Source: Ampelomyces quisqualis (taxonomy: Eukaryota; Ascomycota; Dothideomycetes; Pleosporales; Phaeosphaeriaceae). From it: a DNA stretch of 64,000 nucleotides. The stretch covers positions 558,001 through 622,000 of the forward strand of contig JAGTXZ010000009.1 in the NCBI GenBank assembly GCA_018398575.1, written 5' to 3'. The notes beneath the pieces are model-generated. The model had not been told where the DNA came from. It searched no databases and saw only the letters and a list, made by a program, of their open reading frames with translations. Both the position numbers and the translations under genes were made by a program. Positions 46,442 through 58,200 of this stretch are shown piece after piece; the first letter of the stretch is position 1, and every line of letters starts with the position of its first letter.

Positions 46442-48297
46442 AAAAGTTGGGGTGTGTATTGTTGCATTGCGTTGGATAAGGACGATGCATCATGTATATA
46501 TTTTGTAGGCTGTTTCTTCGTTCTGCCTTCCCATTGCTCTGTGTCTCTGATTCTTTGAAGGACTCGTTAATGGTTTGTGTGTTTGGTGGCGAGAGTATGT
46601 ATGGACGTACATCCATTGCAGGACTCTTCTTTGTGGCAGCTTTCTGCTTAGTATTTACCGTTCCTTGGCTGATTCTCAATGTCAGCTCGTCTAGGCCTGT
46701 TCCCCTGCTTTTTGGTGCCAGCAAAAACGCTTGTCATCAAGTCGTAGAGAGGATGACCCCGCGGGTATCGATATTAATGGTGTACCAAGTACTATTGAAC
46801 TCCGTGTGGAGATGAGGAACGAATGTAGGTTGAAGCCGTAGCGAAGACGGTGACACAATGTGTCTTGATGCAACACCTATACTAAGAGATTATATCCACC
46901 CGGATAGCAGGTCTAGACACATACGAAAGCGAAGTCAGACTGGGTGTTGAAAACTTGGTTGGCACGTGTCAACGTCGAATGGAACATGCATGGGCGTGAT
47001 TGTGACTGGTGGTGTATCGCGCTGCTAATGCATATGTAATTAGGAAGGTAGATGTGCATTGCGCTACTACTGCCCATACAGACCAAACAGCAAAACTTTT
47101 CCCGAAGACGACCTATAGCGCAGCCTTCCCCAGAGCCTGACAACGACCCAGCGGCGCTCATTGCTTGCCTGTCGCAGCACGATTTGACTTTATGCATGCT
47201 TCAAACCCGTCAGTGATGATTCGACCCGTCACTTTTTCACCCACATCCGCGTTGTGCGACACACCCCGTCTCTCTCATGGCCTGCAAATAAGCATCGGAA
47301 ATTAAGCGTAAACGTGTTAAAGAGAAATGCAAACACGAGCATGCGAAAACACAGCGCGGCTTGATAGGCTGAAGTGATCGGTCAAGGAAGATAGCTTACC
47401 GAATTCATTTGTCCAGGCGAATGGCAAGATGGGTTACACCGCGTGGTCAGCTTTTGAGTTGTGTGCAATCATGACAGCTTTTCGCGCAGTTGTGGGGTAG
47501 GGATGGCGTGGTATATGTGATGTTGTTTGGGAAATGATCAGTGTTTGTGTTCATCGACGATCAGATCCTTGCTGAGGTGGTGATCTCCGAGGCAATGTAG
47601 TTGATATTGAGGAGGTTACTGAGAATCGACAATGCATCGCTCAGATATGATGTTTCCTGGCAGGAGAATGCTTTTGTGATCCAATCGTATGTACATGACC
47701 TTCTGTAGTAGGACGTTAATCAATACCAACCAACCAACCATGACCTTCTGTAGGCACAAGGCTCCTGGCTTGTACCTTCGCACAGTTGTTTGAGGTGAGC
47801 TACAACCAGGTGAGCAATTTGTTACTGAAGTTGTAGCTCAAATTGTTTTTGCTGCGGGTGTGGCATTCGGACATGATTTTGTGGTTACGCTGGACAGTGG
47901 TCACATGTATATCATAACACAATCCGTGATGGTAGGTATTAATGAGTACCTAGGTACGAAGGTCAAGTTTATTGAGCATCATGTCCAGCGATTGCGGGGG
48001 ACCATTGCATCGCGAAATAATTGCACGCTGAATACCGCGAATTCGATTAATCAGGAGGCTGGTACAAGGTTCGTTACCGTAGGCGCTATTAGGTTGCTGG
48101 TACGCTACCAACTACTCCAAGTATCTGTTTCGGCACGTGCACGCGCGCCATAGTGTAGGAGTCTTGACGTCATGCCATGTTCCATACCACAACAAAGCTA
48201 AGCTAAATGCACGTACATAATGTGAAGGACGCCGGCCGTCAGTTTTTTTGAAAACCCCATCGTCCACTTGTAATCGTCGGTTCTTACTCAGTCCATC
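46442..48297. other. Gene-poor intergenic region
   Basis: About 1.9 kb with short frames only. A CCAA tetranucleotide run lies near 47726-47739. No gene, tRNA or transposon recognised. Confidence 0.4.
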
Positions 48298-48895
48298 ATG
48301 CCGTCAAGCAAAGGAAAGCCCACCGATCCTAAATTGCGCGAAAAGGTCAAGGAGGAAGTGAAAAACGAGCCGAATAAAGACGGGTCAGGAAAGGGACAAT
48401 GGAGCGCATGGAAGGTTGGCTAACTCCTCAAGTCGATTCTCCCCTCGTTGCTGATCTGGTGTGTAGGCTTCGAAGCTATCCAAGGAGTATGAGAAAAAGG
48501 GAGGCTCATACGAGAATACTTCTGGCTCAAAGAACGAACCGAAGAAGGGCACGCCGCAACCGAAATCTTCAAGCAAGAGGAAGGCCGAAGAGAAGCAGTC
48601 ACAGAAAGGGCCGGAGAGCCTGTCTCCAGACGAAGAGAACAATCGAGGAGATGAAGAGCAAGCAAGCGAGCAGAAGCCCAAGGCCAACAGCAGCAAGAAG
48701 AAGGACCAAGTCAGTAATGAGAAAAAAGAAACAAAGAAAAGCGCACCAAAAGGCGCTGCTGCTAAGAAGGAGAGCGCACCCAAAGACAAAGGCAAGGATC
48801 AAGCTCAAGGCACCCGAAAGAGCAGCCGGATCTCTGAAAAGAGGAAGACGGAGGGCGACAATGAAGACCCAGCGAAGAAGAAAAAGTCAAAGTGA
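48298..48895 (+). CDS. Lys-rich small protein with conserved N-terminal GKGQWSAWKASKLSKEYEKKGG block
   Basis: Exons 48298-48414 and 48467-48895; 181 residues. The 52-bp intron has a GTTGGC donor and a TGTGTAG acceptor. The first ~75 residues form the conserved part: TDPKLREKVKEEVKNE, GKGQWSAWKASKLSKEYEKK, GSKNEPKKGTPQPKS. The rest is a low-complexity Lys/Glu/Ser/Ala tail ending in KKKKSK, with several nuclear-localisation-like clusters. The tail recalls histone H1 and HMG-type chromatin proteins, so nuclear or DNA association is likely (inference). The N-terminal block is a family seen widely in fungi, from memory; its function is not established. Confidence 0.75.
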
Positions 48896-49270
48896 TTTTG
48901 ATCGAAGAACACTTGGCCAGTCAGATGACTGTATGCTTGGGATGACGATAATGTGCTGGATAACGTGGACGATGTTCTTTGATGCGGAAAGCTCAGCACT
49001 GGCGGCGAAGGTGTATGCCTCTAAAAGTCTGTATCCCTTTTTTCATGGTCTCAATGTGCCATAAGTGTACGAGTATTCTCAGATCTGATGCGAAATTAGT
49101 TAAATGCAATTAACACGCTGATATGGCGTCTTTCAAAGATTGACCCTGGGGTTCCTGCCTTCGCCGGTTTTTTGTTGAAGTTGGAGGCTCCACGCCAACT
49201 AGCTCGCCATAAAGCGTGCCCGACACGTGCCGAGCTCCCACGCCGACCACATCGCCTGCGACAAATCAAG
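48896..49270. other. Convergent intergenic region
   Basis: Between the Lys-rich gene and the GNAT-like gene. Nothing recognised. Confidence 0.4.
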
Positions 49271-50432
49271 CTACAAAGGTATGGGTGACTCCGACCGACT
49301 TGCATGGCCGCTTGAAGATGGTCTACTGCAAGGCGGGCGTATGCCAATCCATAGCACAGCATCAGCAGCGTCAGAAGGATCCCCGTTTGCTTGTCCCTCG
49401 TGGCTCGGCATTTTCTTGACACGGACGATCTCGCACTCTTCAAAGCCTACCTTTGCGGCCACCAATGCGCCTTGTGGCGTGGCGGATATACCCTGTTCAG
49501 AAGCTTAGCTGAAGTGTCCCACGTCCTGGAAATCTGAGCTTACCAACAAGGCCTCGTCCAAGTCCGCAAGCTGGGTACAAAAATTCACCAGTCTGGTACT
49601 GAACATTATAGCCAATAGTCAGCATAGTCTCTCGAAGGGAAAATGTCATGTGAAGCTCTAGGACAACATACTATCCCTCGTCAGCATGTTTCTTGTTAGA
49701 ATGAGTGGGCGTTGCATTGTCACTGGGACTGATCGAACATGCGCCTACTCAAAGACAGTGAAAACATCTTTTAGGGATTCTTACCGCATGGCCCCGACGC
49801 CAGTACATTGGCAATACAGCTAATGTAGTGAGTCGCATCTTGTTGGCAAGATGCCTGGAAATGCGAGTCAGCTCTTCCTACGACCAGGAATTGTCACACG
49901 CACAATGACTTGGGAGGGCTTGTGACTGCTTCGTAGATCTCTACTGCCTCGGGACATTGATCTCTCTTGCGGTACTCAGATCTTGGCCCGCAGCGAAGCT
50001 CGTTGTAACCTGGCAAAGCTTTAGCGATGCTGTCAGGCTGTAGCGCTCTGCGCTGACATGCTTACCCGCAGGTTGAAGATGGCCGGCATAGCAAGAGCCC
50101 GGCTTCAACTTAAAGCTACAAACCCCGACGATGCCTTTGTTTCCAGTACATGAACCCGGACAGGCGAATCGAAGCGCTTCGTAGACATGTTCCGCCTCGT
50201 CTGGTTGCAAGATGTCTTCTGCTACAAGCACTACGAATGCAGGGTCTTTGATCGCATTCTCGTACTCGGTTCGGTACGAGGCCACTGTATCCGCGGGAAA
50301 TTCTCTGTAACGAGGTCTTTGAAATCTGAACGTCGGAGACCAGAAGAAGGCGGCTGCCGCCACAATGGATATTCGATGCAAATCGTTCAGGGTCGCTAAG
50401 CGAACGCCATTGATGCTCGGAACTGGCATCAT
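49271..50432 (-). pseudogene. GNAT N-acetyltransferase-like gene with an apparent one-base frameshift
   Basis: Five exons by splice signals, complement of 49271-49492, 49544-49598, 49785-49854, 49904-50009 and 50066-50432. The protein has the GNAT start INGVRLATLNDLHRIS, the KGIVGVCSFKL strand, the acetyl-CoA-binding helix region LTTLAVLPMYWRRGHA, then RLVNFCTQLADLDEALL and GISATPQGALVAAKVGF. Exons 1-3 join in phase and end in phase 0, but exon 4 needs phase 2. The summed exon length is one base over a multiple of three. An extra base at the end of exon 3 (GGCCATGCG before GTAAG) is the simplest cause. The result would be loss of the C-terminal third. Intron 3 is long (186 bp). A sequencing error or another donor could rescue it. 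Substrate unknown. Confidence 0.6.
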
Positions 50433-51144
50433 CTTTTCATGTCACTACAGAAACTCGACAAAAAGCTCTGGAGATCACAGCAACGACCAGTGTAAAGGGA
50501 GAGGTTGGTAATGAAGCATGGAGCAACATATCGAGGATGACGAACGGATTACTGATGAATCAACTCAACCACAACATCGGTAAATTCAACGTCTCAAAGG
50601 AAATAGCGAACTGGCATTGACCTCGCGGACCCACGCGGGATAGCAGTCATTGGATGGGTGAAGACCTTCATCGGGGCTTTCAGCTAAGCTGGCGCGCGCC
50701 CCGGTCATCGCTACAACGACATGCCGTGACACGTCGCTGCCAAACGGTGAGAAGAACGCAGCTACCATACGGAGTACTGCAGACTGAGAGGTGCAGAGAG
50801 GTGTTCATGATGGATGAGGAACGTCAAATGATGTTGTTGTTTGTGCAATGGCGCTGGGGCGGAAACGCAGCCCTACCAGACACAACGATAGGGGGCTAGA
50901 ACGTGCAGCCCTCCCGACGCTGCGAGCCACAACCCGTTACTTGACCCGCTCTTCGTACATCCACGAGATTCTCTACTCTCGAGAACAGCTAACAACGACT
51001 TGCTGTCTATAGCTTCATTTATGGCTGCTGGCCGCCGTCGCGCCCTGCTCTACGTTAGCTGATCATCCACTCCGCCACTAGACGAATGAGAGACACCAGC
51101 GCGCCCACTGCTCCTCAGAGTTACGCAGTCAGCCGCCCGCCTCC
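50433..51144. promoter_or_regulatory. Divergent intergenic region, GNAT-like / Zn2Cys6 gene
   Basis: Both promoters must lie here. One TACGGAGTAC-type motif at about 50768. No other site recognised. Confidence 0.4.
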
Positions 51145-53660
51145 ATGTCTACCACCAGCTCGCAGTATTACAGGAGCGCCGACACCCATTCGCACTACCC
51201 TAATTTCCCTGCTAACGATCAAGAACATGTGTATCCGTATGCTCTAGCAGCATCATGGCATCAGGACCCCAACCACGCTTCGTATGTCGGCCCGTCCTCT
51301 GCCACTTTTCTCCACTACCCGCAGGGCGGAGCCGACTCCGTTGCTCAACCCTCTCCAGGTCATGAAGCTTGGTCCACAAGCTATGCCCGTCCAGAGCTCC
51401 AAGGCTGGGAGCAGTCTGGTGGCAATCATGTTTACGCATCGCGCCCAGCTGTTTCCTATGACACCGCTGAGGGCAGCGCCGCTGTGCCACAACCAACGGC
51501 CCCAGCCTCGCGACGGTATCAACACCAGCAAACACTCGACCCAAGACCACACATGCCCCCGAGTCCAATAGGCCATGTGTATCGCAGCACCGACAGATAT
51601 CGAGTCCCTTCTGTACGTGAACAGCACATGCTGTGTCCTTCGCTAGTTTGTAGGCTAACGTTCACCAGGAATCCCCGGCGCATGCGCTTGACCAAACTAT
51701 TGCGACTCACGGATCGCAGCCGTTCCCTCGACCAACGCAGCCCCAATTGCACACAACATCGCGAAACGCAGGCATCTCAAATGAATCTCTGCGGTCACTT
51801 GCAACCGTCACCTGGCAGAAAGACCCCCGGCATTATCCAGATCACACCAGCAGCACATCAACGCCAAGCGACTTGACGTCTGCTCATGCTCACCACGCAC
51901 AATCCGCTGGTGTATCATGGCCTTCAGTGGAGAGTGGTGATTTTGCTGTTGGATCCGCCAACTTCCATCATCAACGGGAAGAAGGCCAAACTTGGGATTT
52001 AACACAGACGCACCCCGATCGCAATGCACCGTGTGCGCATCATGTCCAAAATCATCTTCCGGCAAGCGCCTCTGCCCTGGTCATCGGCCCTCGAAGACCA
52101 TCGGCCCGGAAAAAGGTACCAAAGGTTCCGTCTTCGTTCGTAGAGAGACAAGAAAAGCTGAAGGTCTCAAGACGAAAAGGGCCCCTGCAGGAGAGACAGA
52201 GAGAAAAAACCCATACTATGCGGAAGACTAAGCGGATCTGCGTTCGTTGCAGATTCTACAAATCTGGTGTAAGCATTTCCATGGCTACTAACATGCACAG
52301 CTAACGTAAACAGTGTGATGAAGGCGACCCGTGCGAAAAATGCGAAAAGATTACAGGTCATGCGAGATCATTTCGTGAGCCGTGCTATAGAGAGCATCTA
52401 GAAGACACAAGCCTCGTCCGCCGGTGTATGTGCACTATCTACCTACCCATCTCGATTGTTGCTAATCGTTCACATAGGCAATGGTCGTGAGCACCAAGAG
52501 GAAGCCGAATTTCTGGTGTATGACTGGGTTCACAATAGCCAACTTTATGAGATGGACATATTATGGAACCTGCCAGGCTATGGTCAGATACCCAACGCGC
52601 CGCCCATGCGCATCACTTTTCGACCCTACAGTCCAAGAAGAGGTTCTTTGGATGTAGCTGCTTCAGTATGGACGAACAAGGACGGTGAAATCAAGGCTGT
52701 TGAACAGCCAGCGTACGCCGTCTACGATACCGCGCATCTGGTACCGGATTTTGAGAGATACTTCTCAAGTCTTCAGCCTGCCATCGAAGCATGGATCTTT
52801 TCGCGCATCAGTCAGGACGAAGTCGCATCCCTTACCTACAGAGAGGTTCTCCGGATGCGCAGCGTAAACGAATCTAAAGCTCTCGATCTTGCGATGCGAC
52901 TTCAGTGTCTTTCGGTTGTCTCGCAAGGGTACGGCTCAGTGTGGTCGAAAAATATACCCGGTATACGTGAGTATGACTATAGTCGACTCGGAAGCAGTGT
53001 TTATGAGGCATATGACCGCAAAGCGTACGATCGACCGCTGCCCGGTGCGATCACGCATCAAATGGATGTTGCTGCTGTGAAGTATCTGAGAAAGCTAGAG
53101 AAAGCTTTCGTCAAAGAACTGTCAGCATTGATCTTCAAACCAAAGATCAAGCCTTGGTATGAGTTATTCCTGGCTTTCTACGTCATCTTCTGGAACCTAG
53201 AGTACATTCATCACGGCGCGAACGATTATATGAAATCGAAGAATGGAACTGTAAGTCAGCTTGCGTAAGTGTGTGAAACCCGACTAACGCATACAGCTCA
53301 TCGAAAATCAAGTAAATAATGTGGTCAACAGTCAGATAAAGAAGTGGGAGTTCTCGTTTCCCGTCTTGTTGTATCATTGGCGCTGCACGCTCCGCGGTTA
53401 TTCCCCTTTCAGACTCGCGCGCGAGAATCCCGACGAGTTGCGAGAGAAGGGTCACATCGATCATGAAGGATTCCAATACGTAACCAGGATCGCCAGTCTG
53501 TTCGACCGAACCAATGCGGGTAAGTTCAATATCTCAGATGCAGACCAAGGCTCTAATTAGCACAGATCGTTTCCAGCCGCCACTCACTGGGTTTGCCATG
53601 ACCCACTTTTCCATGTCCAGCGAGTACATTGTCAATCTCTTCAAGGAGGCTGGGGCTTGA
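51145..53660 (+). CDS. Zn2Cys6-type fungal transcription regulator with a central Cys domain
   Basis: Six exons, 51145-51612, 51669-52268, 52314-52425, 52478-53250, 53297-53519 and 53566-53660; 756 residues, five introns of 45-56 bp, all in phase. The Cys cluster is Cys347, 350, 357, 363, 366 and 380 (CVRC, then CDEGDPCEKC after an intron), preceded by Lys/Arg-rich RRKGPLQERQREK and KTKR. The spacing fits Zn2Cys6 except the last gap (13 residues instead of 6-8). The long N-terminus is Tyr/His/Gln/Pro-rich and disordered. The C-terminal half is helical with NGREHQEEAEFLVYDW and YELFLAFYVIFWNLEYIHHG. The centre position is unusual for the class but occurs in a fungal subgroup. It converges with the dioxygenase gene; no target is known. 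Confidence 0.75.
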
Positions 53661-53951
53661 ACGGTCAGCGTATCCTTTGCATGCCTCAGGCCGGCTAAGT
53701 AGGCGTATGTGCTTCGGTTCAATAATACTATGATTGGCATGGTCTATTGCAGTACGTATATATTGAGACAACCTCCGGTACAATGGGTATTGGTGAAAAG
53801 ATCGCATCATTCGACGTACATAACCATATCAAGAGTTCGCACCCGCTCACCTTCAAGCCAACCTCGCTCGTCCTCAAAAACAACTCAAGTTCCTCGTCCC
53901 GTTGGTATTTGGCACCAATATCGAACGTGGCGAGCTCAGCGTCCAGAATAT

Positions 53952-55278
53952 CTAGCCGTGGCTCTCCCGACCACTGATGATACGCCAAGGGTCGGTGTCA
54001 ATAATTGGGAGATTCTGCTGGCGACCAGGAGTGAAAGGATCGTCGAAGTTGTTGCGGAATTGCGCCGGCTTCTCCCACGCCTTCTCGGGATCTCGAAGGA
54101 ACATGCGTAGAAGGTGACGAGAGCTGGGTTTGCCATTGTTGCCGCTATATGCCTGTCGAGCATGCATGATGCTCAAGTTGTTGATGAACTGGATGTCGCC
54201 TTGCTTGCGATCCAGCTGGGTGCAGAAGCGCTTTGCGAGCTCTCCCACAGCATGCATGGCATGCATCTGCTTGGCTGTGACGGTGGGCATACGTTGATCG
54301 CGTGAAATCAAGGGTGTACCCAGCAATGGTGCCTTGACCAGTTGGCACATAGGCTTGCCTTTGGAGAGAAAGAGTGTTGGTCCGTACTCAAGGTATGGAT
54401 CCCCATCCCTGCAATCTGTTTAGAAGGGCGTTTGAAAGTAGTAAATTACACAGTCTGACATACTTTTGTTTTAGCTCAAAGGGCCAATTCGCCTCCGCCA
54501 TCGTCTCCAGTACCTCCGGGTCCCTCGCGAGAAGCTCGTTGTATATCCTCCAGAAGCTGGCAACGAACTGCTCGCCGCCACTTCCAGCGCCACCGTCATT
54601 ACGTACATAAAGAGCAAGGACATCACCAGAGAAGCGATCGCTATGGAAGTCCATCGCTGCAGTGATTTTCGACCCAGCGAGGCCGATATCTTTGGCCCAA
54701 GTGGGCACTTTCTCTCTGGTGGCATCACGAACATGGCCTAAGATAAAATGAGCACACTCTTGTCACAAACATTACTTGGGGGGAGTAGCATACTTAGTGT
54801 CTGGTTGGCATACGAGTCGGTCGCCCTCTTCGGACACACATACGAGCAGACGCCAGCGAACGCCACGACTGCCTCTTCATCATTGAAGTTGGCGGCGTCA
54901 AGGCCACGAAGTACGACGACGCCCTGCCCGTCATGAATATTTTTGCTGACAAGGGAGAGCCTGTGTGCTAATCCTGGATTCGCCAGATCGAAAGTGTTTT
55001 GCTGAATATCGGACCGAGGAATTCCCGCGACTATCGATAGTTGGATTCTGGAACTCTGAGTTGCCTATTCATAACTTACTCTTGACTTTGATCACGGCTG
55101 CCCTGATGTCCTGCACCTCGCGAGGGCTAAGCTCGATGATGTACTTGGCTGCGTCAAGTCCGTCCCACACCATCGGACCCGCTACTGCAGGCGCGAGGTG
55201 ATCGGGAGAGGAGAATTCGGAAGAGTCGCTCTGTAGACTGTCACTCGAAGACTTCGAGCTGATGGTGTGTATTGACAT
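53952..55278 (-). CDS. TauD/TfdA-type Fe(II)/2-oxoglutarate-dependent dioxygenase
   Basis: Four exons, complement of 53952-54408, 54464-54737, 54794-55030 and 55080-55278; 388 residues, introns 49-56 bp, phase intact. Metal-binding residues are His177-x-Asp179 (DFHSDRF) and distal His319 (SIMHARQ). Arg334 or Arg338 (RHLLR) is a candidate for 2-oxoglutarate binding. Upstream lies the IHDGQGVVVLRGLDAANFND block typical of this fungal subfamily. Members oxidise small amino- or sulfo-type substrates or act in secondary metabolism; the substrate here is unknown. There is no signal peptide, so it is cytosolic. The ATG at 55278 fits the length. It meets the Zn2Cys6 gene tail to tail, 291 bp apart. 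Confidence 0.88.
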
Positions 55279-58200
55279 GGTTACGAGTTTCGGTTCTATT
55301 CTTGTATCAGGTTGTCTTTAGTTGAAAGGTAGATTTGTAAATTTTCTGGATATGGATTACGACTGTTGTGTCCATGGAATGTTTGTGGATCAAGAAAACG
55401 TGCTACTCAGGCAGCATTATATATCTAAAACTCAATGAAGGTACGGGGCGAAACAAACCTATGGACGTTCATGATCTAGGGCCTTCAATGGAGTGCCAAT
55501 ATGGGAGCTGACTGAGCCGCAGTGAGCGAATGCACGTCGTTGGATCACTTGCGTCATTTGGTGCTTGGGTACAGTGAGAAAATCCACTTGAACAGTGCCG
55601 CAGTAGATCATGTGAACAAGGGTGAATCCCGCCGGCGTCGAATCGTCACCTGACGGCCACCCAAGATACGTAGGTTTGCAGCTCAGCACCCAGCGCTGTT
55701 CAATCTTCAGGTTCCTTCTCCCTATGACTCGGGTCCAGTCTCCGTAATCTGCATGCACTCAGGCGGAATGGAACGCATCGAAGCTTTGCCACTCGGGCGG
55801 AATCGTCCCCTGCCCTCTAATTCTACCCCAACTCCTCGTCTCCGGTGGCGTACTCCGTTAGATCTTCCGGAGCAAAGCGCATGGCTTCGTACGTGGCGCA
55901 ACACCGTTGAGCCTTTTGCCGTACACTCAGGGTTCGTTGACGTTGAATGACTTCGTCACGAGTGCTAAAAGCTCAGAAAACTTTCACACTGGAGCTGCTA
56001 TGTGTAACATAGACGCAGTCGACCCATGCAAAGCATGGTCTAATAATTGCATTCAAAGCGCAACCGTCTGGCGATCGTTGCATTGCATCAGCCCTACGGC
56101 ACGTTTCCTGTACAGCGCTGATGGTGTCAAACTGAACAGTAGTCACAAGTTCACTTTAGAATGCGCATGCAAGCGTATGTGCTTTCCGACCAGGGCCCTC
56201 CCAGGCCACCAAGACTGTCAAGAGCTCCCCCTTACGCAGGATCGGCTAGGAAAGGGTTGAAAGGTAAGGGTAGCAGCCTTCACCAGCGAGTAATGATTAT
56301 TGAGGCTCACCGCATAGCATGTGGATCACACGGCCCACTGTGCATAGTATTCTGTGCCTCAATCAACACTTGACGAGACATTTGCCAGTGAGGGCTGGCG
56401 GCTTTAGTGAACCCCAGCTCTGACTTCGTTCACCGGAATCCTCATGCGATAAGAATACGTGCCTACATGCAGCTGGGCCTCGGTGAGCAAAAGTCCTATG
56501 CGTCCTCTATCGTCTGCAACCACGTTCAGCTGCACATCTACCTGGAGTAATAGACTGACAGTGTCTTCCCATTGGCCGCGCGAGTCGAACCAACCATTAG
56601 GGCGCTCAGCTTACCATAGCGCATTCTCCTGATTGGCACTTTTTTCGGTAGTTTTCCTCTTGCATACCCTAGGGCCAAATACATCTGCTCTCATCGGTGA
56701 AGGACCGTGGTGGAGTGGCCCAAGCAGGATTGCCATGCACATGGCGCAAGCGCTACTTGCTCACATTGAATACCACTAAACCCTGTGCCGCTGCGCGCCA
56801 GTGAGAATTTGAACGCTTTGCCGCTGGAAACGGCCGTGCCTTCCGCAAGTGATTCCAGGCGCCACATGGGATGCTAAGGAAACACGGCAAAGCTGAACGA
56901 CGGCGACCACGGCCGAGAATCAATCAGGAAGAGTTGACAGCGCATTACGCGAGCCGCGTGTCTACGCCTAGGCTCCAATCGAGTGTTCCGAATATCTACC
57001 AGGGTCAATCCCAATGCCGGTCGCTCGTTCAGGACTGCTTCACGGGGCACCACTGGCATAGCGTCTCAACCCGCTGCTCCGATACTATCATGGCAGCATT
57101 CCAGCTAGCTACTGCACGTAGCCGTATAATAGAAAGTAATGTCGATTGAAGATAATGCAAGGCCGAAGGGCAATACCTCATTACTCCACTTAGAGTAGGG
57201 GCGCCTGACACGGCTGGATCACTCTGTCTAATCTCATTGCATAATACTATGCCCAGCAAACTCGATCAGCTTGACCATGATAGCTTTACGGGTCACAAGC
57301 GGAGATGGGCAGTTGTCGTTATACTCAGGATCTAGTCTGTGCTCTGAAACGAGGTTTGGGGGCTGAGTGGGCCAAAACTCCTCACCTCTGAGTCCCGTCC
57401 AAAGGCATCTGCGCCTGGCCGAGAGAGCTCCGCTGCTGAGATAGAGTGTATCGACGATCGAAACATAGCCTTGGGAAACGTGTCAGTAATCCTTGACCTG
57501 CGTCTGCTGGACTCTGTCGGCCCCCGCTTGTGTTGCATGGTATCTGCACCAATTGCACACTCAGGCTATTGACGCTACTGCGCGCCAGTACGCCGTTGCT
57601 CTGCAGCTCCTCCACGAAGGCATGTTTGCCATATGCAATCCAATGCTTGCCGTCCCCTCGTTTTGGATTCGTCTGGGGCGGACGATGACATGTGAACTCA
57701 TTGACATATCCCTCTGGGAGTGTGTAGACGGAAGGTCTGGCGGAGAATGGCGAGGGGTTGCGACATGTGTGTTGTTGGCAGGCCGCCGCGGTACGCGAGC
57801 TGGCGACTTGGGGCTCCTTCGTGCGGACGAGTGAAATTAGCTGAGGTCTAGAAACCGACTACGTACGATTTTTGATTGACTTGATTTGACTTGTCCTTGC
57901 ATAAATACCCTTGTCATTTTTGCTCGTATGTTGCAACCTGCACGGAGGAGAAGCTGGTCATTTAAGCGCGCGGTACCGGTATTGCCCGAAAGGTCTAGCC
58001 TTGAATTTCGTCGGCTCATACCTTGTCGCATCGATTATAATAGTCGCCCGCTCACGTCAGTCCAGCTGCTGTGTTGCGCTGCTGAGTTGATCCTTGGTTC
58101 ATTTCTCTCGGAAGGCCTGATAGCGGCCTCGATCTTTGCGCCTCTGTCTCCGTCTCTATCCCGTGGACGGGTATATTCTTGATCTGCAAGTCGTCCTCGA

